64,000 nt of DNA from Paenibacillus sp. SZ31. Its GTDB lineage: Bacteria; Bacillota; Bacilli; Paenibacillales; Paenibacillaceae. This document shows positions 1 to 10,016 of this stretch, in pieces. The notes under the pieces are model-generated. The model saw only the letters and a program-made list of their open reading frames with translations, did not search any database and was not told the DNA's origin. The number at the start of each line of letters is the position of its first letter. The stretch's first letter is position 1. Location of the stretch: the NCBI RefSeq assembly GCF_012912005.1, contig NZ_JABBEA010000005.1, forward strand, positions 62,001 through 126,000, written 5' to 3'. The position numbers were made by a program, and so were the translations under genes.

Positions 1-275
1 CTTCTTCGGCAGTAATGCCTTCGCTGTTCTCAAATGCGGTTTCTGTCGCCTCTTCAAATGCGGTATGCATATTATTGTTATACCAGTCAATCGCCGAATC
101 GGAGTGATTGCGTACAATTCGAACGACTTCCAGCGAATTTCCGGGCTGTGTTGAGGCCACGTATACAAGTAATGACGGGTCTCCGGCATTTCCGGGCTGC
201 ACTTCAACCTCTGCACAGGACAATCCATCTACCTCTGTTAATCTGCGTATTTTGGCATCTTGAATGGCATACATT
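1..275 (-). CDS. Hypothetical protein, 3' end outside the window
   Basis: An open frame runs from an ATG at 273-275 off the left edge and gives 91 residues (begins MYAIQDAKIRRLTEVDGLSC). I do not recognise the family. The visible part is soluble and acidic, with no signal peptide or membrane segment. The start is chosen because a TGA lies just upstream in frame and an AAAAGGAG ribosome site sits about 11 bases before the ATG. It follows the small gene at 306-605 by 30 bases in the same direction, so the two are probably cotranscribed. Confidence 0.7.
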
Positions 276-305
276 CGTCATCGCGCTCCTTTTCCTATGT
301 GCTTA

Positions 306-605
306 TCATGTACTTTGTTCAATCTGGTATCGTGTCTCTGGTGTGCCCAATCGGTAAATCTCCCGATACACCTGTTGTAATACCGTTTCATACGCCCGGT
401 TTACGGACTCCTCCGGTGTATCTGGCCAAGGGAATACCATACCAGGAAAGGCCTCTTCCTCCTTTTCCTGCATGAGATTGAGCAGTCCCAGCAATTGCTC
501 CGCTTCCTGTGGCGTTGCCTGAATGATCCATTCATACGATGTTACAGATGGATCCGGAATAACGGAGCGGCCCATGACAGACACATAATACTTCATACTG
601 TCCAT
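306..605 (-). CDS. Hypothetical protein, 99 aa
   Basis: A small acidic soluble protein that I do not recognise. It has an even mix of helix-forming residues (run of EKEEE near residue 48) and no signal peptide. The ATG at 605 is preceded by AAGGAGAG at suitable spacing; Met4 is a weaker alternative. It is divergent from asnB across a 194-base gap that must hold both promoters, and it is followed at 30 bases by the partial gene at the left edge. Confidence 0.72.
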   Translation of the reverse strand: MDSMKYYVSVMGRSVIPDPSVTSYEWIIQATPQEAEQLLGLLNLMQEKEEEAFPGMVFPWPDTPEESVNRAYETVLQQVYREIYRLGTPETRYQIEQST

Positions 606-799
606 TGCATGTTCTCTCCTTCACAGGCATGTTGAGGCCGTTGTCCCTAGAACTAGTTTCCGAAGAGGACAGACATTTTATGCCTGCTTTCGGCATATAT
701 TTGATACGACTTCTGACGAAAAAGACAACATTTGCTGGCTGTCAGTAATTCAAGCAGCCATACGGATGAATGACTCGACCAAGAAAGGATGAACAAACC

Positions 800-2644
800 A
801 TGTGCGGTATTACCGGATTCATACAGTGGAATCGGGATCTGACCCAGGAATCAGAGCTGCTGGTCCGTATGACGGACAGCTTGTCGAACCGGGGGCCCGA
901 CGCTTCAGGTACATGGATCTCCAATCCTTGTGCCTTTGGACATCGGCGTCTTAGTGTAATGGACCCCGAGAACGGGGCACAGCCCATGCATGCGTTACAG
1001 GGAGATACCTCCTATACCGTCGTGTATAACGGAGAACTATACAATGCACCCGAGTTGAAAAAGGAATTGCTCCAGCGGGGGCATCAGTTCCGTACGCAAT
1101 GTGATACGGAAGTGTTGCTCGCCTCTTATATCGAATGGGGACCGGCATGCGTGGACCGGTTTAACGGTATTTTCGCTTTTGCCATATGGGATGGGGGTCG
1201 CGAACAGGTTTTTATCGCACGGGATCGCCTTGGCGTGAAACCTCTGTTCTACAGCAATGCCAAAGACACACTCGTATTCGGCTCAGAGCCCAAAGCTCTG
1301 CTCATTCACCCGGATGTGGAAGCCGCTGTTGGCCCGGAAGGATTGGCTGAAGTCTTTATCGTAGGGCCTGCACGGACACCAGGACACGGCGTATACTCTT
1401 CACTAAGCGAACTCAAGCCTGCGCACGCGCTGATCTATAACCGAAACGGTATCCGAACCTATGCCTACTGGAAACTGGAAAGCCAGAACCACGAACATAA
1501 CCTGGAAGAGACGGCAGCAGAGGTACGCTCTCTCTTGCAAGATACACTGGAGCGCCAGTTGGCTTCGGATGTTCCAGTATGCTCTCTTTTATCAGGAGGA
1601 CTGGACTCCAGCGCCTTGTCTGCATTAGCCGTTGATTATTACAAGCGAACCGGGCAAGGCCAAATCAGTACGTATTCTGTCGATTATGTGGATAACGCCA
1701 AGCATTTCCAGGCGCATTCCTTTCAGCCGGGTGCAGATGGACCCTGGATTAAGCGAATGGTGGATGAACTCAAGACCGACCATCACTGGATTGAGATTGA
1801 GAACGGAGAACTGATTCATGCACTGACACAAGCCATGCTTGTGCGGGATCTGCCAGGTATGGCAGATGTAGACTCCTCGCTCTATTTGTTCTGTAAAGAA
1901 ATCAAAAAAGGGGCCACCGTTGCCATTTCAGGCGAAGCAGCGGATGAAGTGTTTGGCGGTTACCCCTGGTTCCATCGAGAAGATATGCTGAACTCCGGTA
2001 CGTTTCCGTGGTCTGTAGCACCTGATATGCGAGCAGCGTTGTTATCCCCGGATATTCGGGAATGGATTCGACCACTCGACTATCTGGCAGACCGTTATTC
2101 GGATGCAGTGGCTGAAGTGCCTCTTCTGGATGGGGAAACGGGCAAAGCTGCACAAATGCGGGTGATGTCCTACCTGAACATTACACGTTTCATGCCTACA
2201 CTTTTGGATCGCAAAGACCGGATGAGTATGGGGGCGGGATTGGAAGTACGGGTACCTTACTGTGACCATCGTCTGATCCAATATGTATTTAACGTCCCTT
2301 GGGAAATGAAAATAACGGGCGGGCGGGAAAAAGGCATTCTGCGAAAAGCACTCGAAGGTGTCCTGCCTGACGATGTGTTATATCGCAAAAAGAGCCCGTA
2401 CCCGAAAACACATAATCCACAATATCTGGCTGCGGTCAAACAACAGGTACTTGATATCCTGGATGATCCCACATCGCCTATCTTGCCTTTAATCGACAAA
2501 GCTCAGATCCGCAATCTTGCATCTTCACCAGATGCTGCTTCCAATCTTCCCTGGTTCGGACAGTTGATGTCGGGTCCCCAGCTATTTGCATATCTGACTC
2601 AGATCAATTCCTGGTTGAAGACATATAAAGTTGCTATTCGTTAG
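800..2644 (+). CDS. asnB: Asparagine synthase (glutamine-hydrolysing), AsnO-type
   Basis: Makes asparagine from aspartate, ATP and glutamine in the cytosol. The start is set at ATG-TGC (position 800) so that Cys2, the glutaminase nucleophile, becomes N-terminal after Met removal; an AAAGGATG ribosome site precedes it, and the longer open frame from 770 lacks support. Residues 1-215 are a class II glutamine amidotransferase domain (RGPD at 31-34, YNGELYN near 76-82). The ATP-pyrophosphatase loop SGGLDS is at 265-270. A C-terminal RKKSPYPKTH segment is typical of the family. The length of 614 aa matches Bacillus AsnO rather than AsnB or AsnH. The gene is monocistronic and divergent from 306-605. 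Confidence 0.95.
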   Translation: MCGITGFIQWNRDLTQESELLVRMTDSLSNRGPDASGTWISNPCAFGHRRLSVMDPENGAQPMHALQGDTSYTVVYNGELYNAPELKKELLQRGHQFRTQCDTEVLLASYIEWGPACVDRFNGIFAFAIWDGGREQVFIARDRLGVKPLFYSNAKDTLVFGSEPKALLIHPDVEAAVGPEGLAEVFIVGPARTPGHGVYSSLSELKPAHALIYNRNGIRTYAYWKLESQNHEHNLEETAAEVRSLLQDTLERQLASDVPVCSLLSGGLDSSALSALAVDYYKRTGQGQISTYSVDYVDNAKHFQAHSFQPGADGPWIKRMVDELKTDHHWIEIENGELIHALTQAMLVRDLPGMADVDSSLYLFCKEIKKGATVAISGEAADEVFGGYPWFHREDMLNSGTFPWSVAPDMRAALLSPDIREWIRPLDYLADRYSDAVAEVPLLDGETGKAAQMRVMSYLNITRFMPTLLDRKDRMSMGAGLEVRVPYCDHRLIQYVFNVPWEMKITGGREKGILRKALEGVLPDDVLYRKKSPYPKTHNPQYLAAVKQQVLDILDDPTSPILPLIDKAQIRNLASSPDAASNLPWFGQLMSGPQLFAYLTQINSWLKTYKVAIR

Positions 2645-2670
2645 AATGACCTTCTGATCTCTCATTCATC

Positions 2671-2719
2671 AAAAAAGGGTGTCAGGAGAACAGCATAACT
2701 GTTGTTCTCACTGACACCC
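2671..2719 (-). terminator. Intrinsic terminator between asnB and the chemoreceptor
   Basis: A long hairpin (GGGTGTCAG-GAGAACA paired with TGTTCTC-a-CTGACACCC, one bulged base) is followed by six T on the minus strand. It ends the minus-strand chemoreceptor transcript and, lacking a good T-run on the plus side, may also stop asnB less efficiently. Confidence 0.85.
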
Positions 2720-2771
2720 TCTTGTTATACACATTCATGTATGCTGAATTTCACACTGGAACCATCCATCA

Positions 2772-4466
2772 TCACACTTTAAATTGACTCAATGACTGCT
2801 GTAACCCTTCTGCCATAGACGAAAGATCATTAGCAGCTGAAGCAATCTCCTGCATCGCAGACAGTTGTTCTTCTGATGTTGCACTGACTTCCTCTGTTCC
2901 AGCAGCCGCATTCTCTGTTACTTCCATGATTGTCTTCATGGACACATTGATCTGCTCCACACCCGCTGCCATTTGTTCAATGGATGCAGATACCTCCTGA
3001 GTCTGACCAGCTACATTGCTGACAGCTTCACGAATTTCTTCGAAAGTCCCACCTGCTCTATGAACAAGCTCTATACCCTCTTGAACCTCCGCGGTTACTT
3101 CTCCCATGGATTGCATTGCATCACTCATGCCTTTGTTAATGGCAGCAACAAGTGTGCTGATCTGTTCAGCTGATTTCGCCGATTGGTCAGACAGCTTACG
3201 TACCTCGGTAGCAACTACCTCGAATCCACGACCATGCTCGCCTGCTCTTGCAGCTTCAATGGCTGCATTCAGAGACAGCAAATTTGTTTGGGCCGATATT
3301 TCAGATATACTCTCCACCATGAGTCCAATCTCCTGAGAGTGATTGCCCAGTTCTTCAATAACCGCCGCAAGGGTCTGAACGGTCTGATGAATAGAATTCA
3401 TCTGTCCAACAGCGGACTGAACTGCCTCGTTACCAGACACAGTTTTGGCTGATGCATTGGTCGCTTCATCCGACATGTTCTGCGTGTTCTCCGTCATTTG
3501 TTGAAAACCCGTAGATAATTCATTAATGGTATGGAATCCGTCTCCAACCATTCTCACCTGTGTATCCATACCGGTCGCAATCTCTTCCATCGTAACAGCG
3601 ACCTGTTCAGTCGCCGAGGCGGTCTGCTCTGTACTTGCCGTTAATTCCTCGGAAGAAGCCGCAACGCGATCCGCATTGTTCCCCACCTGATGGATTAGTT
3701 GACGCAAGTTAACCATCATATCGTTAAAGGATTGAGCCAGATCCCCGATCTCATCTCGGTTACGAATCACAATGGCCTCACTTGTCAGATCTCCATCTGC
3801 AATCTGCCTAGCAACTTTGGCTACATATGCAACGGGTTTGGAGATGATTCTGCCCATGAACAGTGCGATTACTGTTCCCAGAACAATAGATGCTATCCCG
3901 ATCATCACGATATATAGGAGCACGTTATGAATAAGTTTATTTGCATTGACGATTCCGGTATCCAACGAACTTTGCTGATGCTGCTCCAAGGCACTGATAC
4001 TCTGCTCGAACCTGGACACAATTTCTGGACCTGTTTCGAGTATTAATCTTGTAATCTCATTGCTTCTTCCTTGTCTTTTTAAGTCCATCACATTTTGAGC
4101 GTAGGCATAATATTCTTCTGAAATCTCGCTTGAACGATCCAGAAGATCAATCATTACTTCGGTTGTAACTTCCGCTCGTAATTCATCGCTTATTTTTTGA
4201 TAATCCTCATAAAAAGACTGAAAATCCTGCGCACTTTTATCATTGTCTTCCACCACGAAATTTCGCAACTCCACCTGCAAGGATTTCACATCAATAACCA
4301 TATTTTTAATAACAAGTAGTTTAGCTGTACGGTCTTTGATTAAATCTGTATACGTTCTTTCCACTGAACGAAATTGCGTGTACGAGATCACAACCACAGC
4401 TACCAATAAAATAAGTACCGACAAAAAACCTAACAGTAATTTACGACTAATGGAAATTCTCTTCAT
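2772..4466 (-). CDS. Methyl-accepting chemotaxis protein
   Basis: A transmembrane chemoreceptor that signals to the CheA-CheW array. Transmembrane helix 1 lies at about residues 9-30, a helical extracellular ligand domain at 31-182 (four-helix-bundle type by its heptad character), helix 2 at 183-205, HAMP at 206-258 and the cytoplasmic signalling coil at 260-564. The conserved hairpin tip is at about 389-425 ([20 protein letters not shown]). The length of 564 aa is normal. The ATG at 4466 follows GGGGGAAACGAAA. It stands alone, with a terminator downstream. The ligand cannot be told from sequence. Confidence 0.95.
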   Translation of the reverse strand: MKRISISRKLLLGFLSVLILLVAVVVISYTQFRSVERTYTDLIKDRTAKLLVIKNMVIDVKSLQVELRNFVVEDNDKSAQDFQSFYEDYQKISDELRAEVTTEVMIDLLDRSSEISEEYYAYAQNVMDLKRQGRSNEITRLILETGPEIVSRFEQSISALEQHQQSSLDTGIVNANKLIHNVLLYIVMIGIASIVLGTVIALFMGRIISKPVAYVAKVARQIADGDLTSEAIVIRNRDEIGDLAQSFNDMMVNLRQLIHQVGNNADRVAASSEELTASTEQTASATEQVAVTMEEIATGMDTQVRMVGDGFHTINELSTGFQQMTENTQNMSDEATNASAKTVSGNEAVQSAVGQMNSIHQTVQTLAAVIEELGNHSQEIGLMVESISEISAQTNLLSLNAAIEAARAGEHGRGFEVVATEVRKLSDQSAKSAEQISTLVAAINKGMSDAMQSMGEVTAEVQEGIELVHRAGGTFEEIREAVSNVAGQTQEVSASIEQMAAGVEQINVSMKTIMEVTENAAAGTEEVSATSEEQLSAMQEIASAANDLSSMAEGLQQSLSQFKV

Positions 4467-4726
4467 TTTCGTTTCCCCCGTGTGCTTAAAATGACTTGCA
4501 TTCTATGATTTATGTAGTAAGACTCTTCGAAGATCTTCCCTCCTTTTGCGGAATATAGAAATGGTTAAATTTGAAACTAATTAAAATATGTTAGCACATT
4601 CACACATCCAAAAATAGGTCTTTAGTATCTACCAATACTATATTTAACGATTTTTTTATATAAAATCGACAATATACTACATTTTCTATATCCAAAACCA
4701 TGTTTTTTGAATCTTTATACCCAAAC
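4467..4726. other. AT-rich intergenic stretch, no gene seen
   Basis: Upstream of the chemoreceptor. It is strongly AT-rich and presumably holds that gene's promoter, but I could not pick one -35/-10 pair with confidence. No conserved hairpin or open frame with a ribosome site was seen before the terminator that begins at 4727. Confidence 0.5.
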
Positions 4727-4770
4727 AAAAAAAGACCTTACCCAGAAACATCTGCTGGTGTAAAGTCTTT
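4727..4770 (-). terminator. Intrinsic terminator of the STM4011-4015 operon
   Basis: Read on the minus strand, AAAGACtTTACaCCAG pairs with CTGGGTAAGGTCTTT and is followed by a run of seven T. It lies about 30 bases after the stop of the last gene of the five-gene cluster. Confidence 0.85.
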
Positions 4771-4800
4771 ATCCATTTAAAAATAGTCTATCCGTTACAT

Positions 4801-5664
4801 CTAACGGTTGATCAATACAGGATTCCGTTCAAGCAACCCACTGCCAAACGTTTCTCTGAACGGGGAATCTTCCATATGAATATAACCGATGTAACAACCA
4901 CACTTTTTCATGCGACAAGGTCGATCCGCGGCCAAAGCTTGCAGACCATCGCGATACAGATGCCCAATAATTCGGCGATCCTTGTAACACCGCTTCACAT
5001 GCCCCGACCCTTGCACATAAAATACTTCTGAACCGGCAGCACAACGTTTGCCCAAGCTCTCATAATCCTGCAGATTTCCTTCAAAAAGCGGATCAATCCC
5101 GCGTAAAAACTGAATCTCTTCCGGCGTGTAATACTTGGGCCGATCTTTGAAGGCATTAACCCACATGTATACATCATCCGGTAAAGCCTGTCTCATGGAC
5201 TCAATTGCGGGGAATGCACTGCGGAGTCCGACAGTACCGACACTGAAAGCAAGCCCCATCTGACGCAACGTTAGACATTGTTTTACAAAAGAAGCTTCTT
5301 TCGTCTCACGAGGATGATACGTCGCCCAAAAGGCTGCTTTATTCTCATCCAGCTCCCTTGCCCAATCCAGCTTGACGGACAGGTTCGTTTGAATCGCAAC
5401 TTTATCCACATGTGGCATATGTGACAACTCAACCATCGCTTCCCGGTACCACCGACGCACCAAAGCTTCACCATAGGGATTGAAGAAAATCGAAAATTGG
5501 TGCCCCTCAACTTCCTGTTCCCTCACCCAATTCACAAATTGACGCAATTGTATTTCATCCACTTCCAACGTCTCTTTGGAATCCACTGTCTTGCTAAACG
5601 GGCAGTATGGACAGTCGTAGTTACAGGAAGACAACTTCCCCCGATAATACAAAGTCGCTCTCAT
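4801..5664 (-). CDS. STM4011 family radical SAM protein
   Basis: A 287-aa radical SAM enzyme of unknown substrate. The CxxxCxxC motif for the SAM-bound 4Fe-4S cluster is at Cys14, Cys18 and Cys21. Further cysteines at 208, 226, 250, 255 and 257 (the last three as PCRMKKCGC) suggest an auxiliary cluster region like SPASM/twitch proteins (inference). It is the last gene of the five-gene set; its ATG overlaps the stop of the STM4012 homologue by four bases (ATGA), so translation is probably coupled. I recognise the family from gene order and sequence character; no reaction is known to me. Confidence 0.85.
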   Translation of the reverse strand: MRATLYYRGKLSSCNYDCPYCPFSKTVDSKETLEVDEIQLRQFVNWVREQEVEGHQFSIFFNPYGEALVRRWYREAMVELSHMPHVDKVAIQTNLSVKLDWARELDENKAAFWATYHPRETKEASFVKQCLTLRQMGLAFSVGTVGLRSAFPAIESMRQALPDDVYMWVNAFKDRPKYYTPEEIQFLRGIDPLFEGNLQDYESLGKRCAAGSEVFYVQGSGHVKRCYKDRRIIGHLYRDGLQALAADRPCRMKKCGCYIGYIHMEDSPFRETFGSGLLERNPVLINR

Positions 5665-7049
5665 GAGAAAACAAACCCTTCCATCTGTTCACGAATTTCG
5701 GCAGATATAAGCCAATCTCCAATCGCATCGGAGTAACCCAGTCCTTCTTCTGTCAGACGCAGTACCTGATTACTCTCATTGATCTCCAGCTGCGCCATAC
5801 CTTCTGTCAACAGTTCAGCCAACCAGACATAGTCGGACATCACATCGGTACCGAATCGCTGGTGGTAGTCAGACAACGCCAATCCCTCCCGATGCAGCAA
5901 GGCTTTCAAAATAAAGCGCCGTCTCTGTTCCTCACGGCTTAACACGATACCATAATCCGCCACATCGTAGCGCTCAGTCGCCACATAATCGGCTATGATG
6001 CTCTGTGTGGCCTTGTAACTCACGCCGTACTTGGAAGCATAGTGTACTTCACTCGTATAAGAGCGTGCGCCGCATCCCAGACCAACCATGCCTTCCTCCT
6101 GACAGCTGTATGGCAGAAGCACTTTGGATGATGACTGTTCCTTGGCAAATCTGCGCATCGAATATTGCACATAACCTTTACTTTTCAAAGTCTCACGTGC
6201 TGCTTTATACAGCTCCATCCGAATGTCCGGTCCCTGACGGCGAATATCATCAGGCTTCACGATCGTATTTTCCCGTGTATACAAGGGGTAGATAAAGATT
6301 TCGCCCGGCTCATAGGCCAACACTCTTTCCAGTGAATAGATCCACGATTCAACCGTTTGTCCAGGCAAACCATAGATCAGATCCAGATTCAACAATGGGA
6401 AATCATAACGAGTAAGCTTCTCAAGCGCTCGTTCGACCTCCTGCGGTTTTTGCGGACGATAGATGGCGGATGCCTCAGCTTCAATAAAACTCTGAATACC
6501 CATACTGACACGATCTACACTTCGTTCCTTCATAATGGACAGCTTGGCTTCCGTAACCGTATCTGGCGACGTCTCCACTGAGATTGATGCTTGCGAGGGG
6601 TCCAGTCCCATCACATGTTCAGCAATATCAAACAGACGGTTCAACTGGACCTCATTCAATAATGTAGGCGTTCCACCACCAATCGCGAACCGCGAATACG
6701 GTCTTCGAGATGTAATAGGTGCCCACTGCTTCGCCTGACGTTCCAGCGCATCCACATAGCGTTCATGGGTATCATCCCGACGATCCGGCAGTGTGAACAG
6801 ATTACAGAATCCGCAACGGGCAGCGCAAAAGGGAATGTGCATATATAGAAAATACGTATCCGTATTCTCTTTTTCCCAGAGTGGCCCCAACGGTAGTGGT
6901 GGGTCAAGCTCCCGATATGCGGTCTTGTGCGGGTATGAATATAAGTAAGAACGATACGGGAAGGCAAGTACTTCACTGAGACCTGTAGTTATGTTGGATC
7001 CAGACGGTGTGGAATGGCCTGTTGTTGTATGTTGCGATTGTTTATCCAT
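5661..7049 (-). CDS. STM4012 family radical SAM protein (HemN-like)
   Basis: A 462-aa protein built like the coproporphyrinogen III dehydrogenase/HemW family. The motif MHIPFC-AAR-C-GF-C gives cluster ligands Cys75, Cys79 and Cys82, followed by a GGGTPT SAM-binding segment and a C-terminal HemN_C-like winged region. HemN-like folds often bind haem or act as class C methyltransferases, so a haem-synthesis role should not be assumed. It starts 16 bases after the STM4013 homologue and overlaps STM4011 by four bases. The poorly conserved first 25 residues (TTTGHSTPSGSN) may be a linker or a too-early start. Confidence 0.85.
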   Translation of the reverse strand: MDKQSQHTTTGHSTPSGSNITTGLSEVLAFPYRSYLYSYPHKTAYRELDPPLPLGPLWEKENTDTYFLYMHIPFCAARCGFCNLFTLPDRRDDTHERYVDALERQAKQWAPITSRRPYSRFAIGGGTPTLLNEVQLNRLFDIAEHVMGLDPSQASISVETSPDTVTEAKLSIMKERSVDRVSMGIQSFIEAEASAIYRPQKPQEVERALEKLTRYDFPLLNLDLIYGLPGQTVESWIYSLERVLAYEPGEIFIYPLYTRENTIVKPDDIRRQGPDIRMELYKAARETLKSKGYVQYSMRRFAKEQSSSKVLLPYSCQEEGMVGLGCGARSYTSEVHYASKYGVSYKATQSIIADYVATERYDVADYGIVLSREEQRRRFILKALLHREGLALSDYHQRFGTDVMSDYVWLAELLTEGMAQLEINESNQVLRLTEEGLGYSDAIGDWLISAEIREQMEGFVFS

Positions 7050-7065
7050 CGGTTTCCTCCTGTCT

Positions 7066-7851
7066 CTATATTAAAAATTCACGATAAGGTACCGTCCAGA
7101 CGACATCATGTGCGAGCCGGTGTCCTTGATACCCGTCTTCACCGTAAGCTGTACCATGATCGGAAAAAGCCAGGCAATACGCAGGCCGGGCGCGTTTTCG
7201 CATCGCCTCGAACAATGGCCCAAGAGCCTCGTCTACATATCGAAGTGCAGCCCGTTGAGTCTCCACCGAGTCTTCCTTGGCTCCTTCTACAAAGTAACGA
7301 TTCGGACCATGAATGGCAGACACGTTCAAAAACATAAATATCTTTTCATCCGGCGCCGTCTGTTCAAGCAGCTTTAATGCATGCTGTACCTGATGTTCTG
7401 TCGATTTGGGGTTGGTTACCCCAAAGTTCATTCGCCAGTAGCTCTGTTGGAAATAGCCGGGCAATACTTTCGCAAGTGGGTTTTTTTTCGTAAAAAAAAT
7501 GACGCCGCCAATACAGATTGTACGGTAACCTTCGGCTGCGAACCCGGATACGATATCCGGTGTATCAAAAAGCCATGTGTGAGGATGTGTCTTGAGTCCG
7601 GTATTCCGGGAATGAAACAGCCGTACATGAGATGCCTTATCTGTATTGGCAGGGGTCGGCATAAAACCACCAAAAAAAGCATGGTGCGCTGCATATGTAA
7701 AACTGCCCGGGGTATGACGCTTCTCCCACGGACCCGTACCACACAGATTAGGACAATTCTCCTCTTCCAGCTTGGCTACGTCATATCGTAACGTATCCAG
7801 CGTAATCATTAACAGATCATGGGAGCCCACGATGGTGTTCATATCAGGCAT
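7066..7851 (-). CDS. STM4013 family sulfatase/phosphatase-fold hydrolase
   Basis: A 261-aa protein of the alkaline phosphatase superfamily. TLDTLRYD near residues 17-24 matches the first metal-binding strand of sulfatases, and SDHGTAYGEDGYQGHR near 230-245 holds the second metal site (Asp231, His232). It is much shorter than true sulfatases, so the substrate pocket must differ. The start is moved from 7938 to the ATG at 7851, which has AAAGGAG upstream; this leaves an 8-base overlap with the STM4014 stop. Met4 is an alternative. It is third in the five-gene operon. Confidence 0.82.
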   Translation of the reverse strand: MPDMNTIVGSHDLLMITLDTLRYDVAKLEEENCPNLCGTGPWEKRHTPGSFTYAAHHAFFGGFMPTPANTDKASHVRLFHSRNTGLKTHPHTWLFDTPDIVSGFAAEGYRTICIGGVIFFTKKNPLAKVLPGYFQQSYWRMNFGVTNPKSTEHQVQHALKLLEQTAPDEKIFMFLNVSAIHGPNRYFVEGAKEDSVETQRAALRYVDEALGPLFEAMRKRARPAYCLAFSDHGTAYGEDGYQGHRLAHDVVWTVPYREFLI

Positions 7852-9121
7852 GTTGAATAGGCTCCTTTCGTAAAAGTTCCATTTCCCACTCATAGGTTCC
7901 GAGGCCATGATGCTCGACCCTGTATAACAGATCTCCAAACGGATTCACATCCAGCACATAGGCACGCGGATTCGAACCACTAGTAAGCATCACATCAATC
8001 CCGGCTGACCACGAGTTGGGAAATGCAGACATGGCTGCTTGCGCTGCCGTTCGAACTAGCGACATCCGCTGTTCATCCAGCCCTGCTTCGGTAGGCAGCA
8101 TTCGTTCATTGCGCAGATGCAGATTGGTAATCGGGGTACGACTCAGCCGCATAATCGCATGACCTGCCTGTCCACCCGCAACCAGTTGGCGAATATCGTA
8201 GGCCCGTTGATCAAGCGTGGCTTTGGGCATCCACCGTTCAATCTGTGCACCTTCTACACATAACCAGTTCATCAGCGTAGCAATCTCTTCACTGCAGGTA
8301 TACTTGCGTAGACGTCCTTCATTGAAAAAAATCGTCTTGCCCTGTGTCTGTTCCATCCCCATCGTCGTTACAGCGATTTCATCACCTGTTCGGGGATTAA
8401 CTTGATACGCGACAACGCCTGAGGCTCCTGAGCCACTTGCGAGCTTTACAAACACTCGGTTCATACCGGCATACTTCATAACTGTACGCAGATCGGTGTA
8501 ACTTCGAATCGGCTGTGAAGAGGTTAACACTGGAGGGATTCGAACCCCATGTGAGGATAAATGCTGCTGACACTGTCTTTTATCAAACATCAATTGGATG
8601 TCATCAGGATCATTCATAAATCGGACTTCAGGCCATATTTCCCGAGACTCACGGCCAATTCGATCCAAACATGCTTTCCAGCCACGAAACCACTGGGCAG
8701 GAGCGTAGATTCTTCCCCACTCCTGTTCCAATGCAAGTGCCTGTTCTGCGGAAAATGCTTCTGTACCCATTCCATCCTTTAATGTTAATTTTGACATTGG
8801 CGTATCGTTCATAGCTCCAAGGAACAGTAGCTCACGTTCCACTTCCCAATCCTCACCAGGAGCATCAATTCGAATCAAGGGTACAGGCAGATTGGAATCA
8901 ACTGTATCAGCGATCGTTCCGCCGTGTCTCCAGTTCTGAAGCAATTGAGCATATGGCAGTACAACCGCAGGTTTCAAACCCAATCTATGCCTGGCCTCTT
9001 GCATCCCTTGGGTTCGTCGGTTATTAGGATTTCCAATCAATAATAAGGGCTGATCTCGTGTTGGATCAGGTACATCTATTGTTTGATGCAGGCTTTCATT
9101 CATTTCCTTTACACCTGACAT
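7844..9121 (-). CDS. STM4014 family ATP-grasp protein
   Basis: A 425-aa protein with ATP-grasp features. A lysine strand and glycine-rich loop (FVKLASGSGASG) sit at about residues 224-235, and the metal-binding acidic/Asn motif LDVNPFGD at about 390-397. ATP-grasp enzymes activate a carboxylate and join it to an amine or thiol, so this may be the ligase of the cluster (inference). The ATG at 9121 lies one base past the STM4015 stop and depends on coupling; Met7 is an alternative start. It overlaps STM4013 by 8 bases. Confidence 0.82.
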   Translation of the reverse strand: MSGVKEMNESLHQTIDVPDPTRDQPLLLIGNPNNRRTQGMQEARHRLGLKPAVVLPYAQLLQNWRHGGTIADTVDSNLPVPLIRIDAPGEDWEVERELLFLGAMNDTPMSKLTLKDGMGTEAFSAEQALALEQEWGRIYAPAQWFRGWKACLDRIGRESREIWPEVRFMNDPDDIQLMFDKRQCQQHLSSHGVRIPPVLTSSQPIRSYTDLRTVMKYAGMNRVFVKLASGSGASGVVAYQVNPRTGDEIAVTTMGMEQTQGKTIFFNEGRLRKYTCSEEIATLMNWLCVEGAQIERWMPKATLDQRAYDIRQLVAGGQAGHAIMRLSRTPITNLHLRNERMLPTEAGLDEQRMSLVRTAAQAAMSAFPNSWSAGIDVMLTSGSNPRAYVLDVNPFGDLLYRVEHHGLGTYEWEMELLRKEPIQHA

Positions 9122-9124
9122 CGA

Positions 9125-9967
9125 CTATTCCGTTAACGATGGATAGCGCCAGTCATCCTCATCACTCTGTTGCTGGTCGCTAACATCTACAGATATACCC
9201 GATTGGTTCCAGCGACGGATCATTTCATTGGTCATGTAATGGTAACTTAGATCAAGATGTTTCAGTTTCTTGATCTTGTCACTGGCAAGCAACGCCTCAG
9301 CCCCTTCATCGGACAACGTCCCTTGCGATAGATCCAGTATTTCAAGTTGATCCAGAATAGGTGCTTCAGCTGCTGCTTTGGCAATCTCATCCTGAATTTC
9401 ACTGTCTTTCAGACCCAAGTAAACCAGCTTTGGAAATAATCCTTTTTCTAGCAAAGGGAGTACATCTTCAAGTGATCCATTGAAACCATAATTATCCACA
9501 CCCAAGTACAGTTCCAGTTTACGCAATTCAGGCAACTCGGCATGGGTGATTGAAGATAACACTTCTTTCGGGAGACCGCCACATATAATAATCAATTCTT
9601 CCAGCTTGGCATGCTGGAGCGGTTCTAGACTAAGACCGCTACTGCCCATTACCGAGAAGGATTTTAATTCTGGAAAAGCACCCAACAGTGGGGTAAGATT
9701 CGTCTGAATAATCCACGATACTTCACACTCTTCGTATCCCATATCCCCGATGAACAGTTTCTTCAATGAAGGAAAGCTTGGAGCTGACTCGACTAGCGTA
9801 CCTATGAACTCGTCAGGTGAATTTTCATAAGCCTGTCCCCAATCTCCGATGACCAGACTTTCCAGTGAGCTGGCCTCCGGTTTAGCTGCCAGTTCCTTAA
9901 TTAATTTTTCCATACGAATGCCGTCCTCATATTCATCGTAGGATACAACAAGCTTCACTTCTTGCAT
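9125..9967 (-). CDS. STM4015 family leucine-rich-repeat protein
   Basis: A 280-aa leucine-rich-repeat protein, first gene of the STM4015-4011 operon. Repeats of the form LxxLxLxxxxL run through residues 60-250, for example KKLFIGDMGY, RKLELYLGVD, VYLGLKDSEI, EILDLSQGTL and KHLDLSYHYM. The start is placed at 9967 because GGAGGG lies 9 bases before that ATG; the longer frame to 10156 has no ribosome site and low-quality sequence. A repeat scaffold beside two radical SAM enzymes and an ATP-grasp could be a carrier, adaptor or substrate (inference). Confidence 0.82.
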   Translation of the reverse strand: MQEVKLVVSYDEYEDGIRMEKLIKELAAKPEASSLESLVIGDWGQAYENSPDEFIGTLVESAPSFPSLKKLFIGDMGYEECEVSWIIQTNLTPLLGAFPELKSFSVMGSSGLSLEPLQHAKLEELIIICGGLPKEVLSSITHAELPELRKLELYLGVDNYGFNGSLEDVLPLLEKGLFPKLVYLGLKDSEIQDEIAKAAAEAPILDQLEILDLSQGTLSDEGAEALLASDKIKKLKHLDLSYHYMTNEMIRRWNQSGISVDVSDQQQSDEDDWRYPSLTE

Positions 9968-10016
9968 GAGTAGATCCCTCCGTTTAAGGTTCATACATGA
10001 TTCGTTAATTTGAATG

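Noticed and set aside
770..799. Ten extra N-terminal codons for asnB
   Set aside because: They would block exposure of the catalytic Cys, and the ribosome site fits the ATG at 800.
606..799. T-box or other riboswitch in the asnB leader
   Set aside because: Only small hairpins (ATGCC...GGCAT) are visible and no T-box sequence or terminator/antiterminator pair could be traced.
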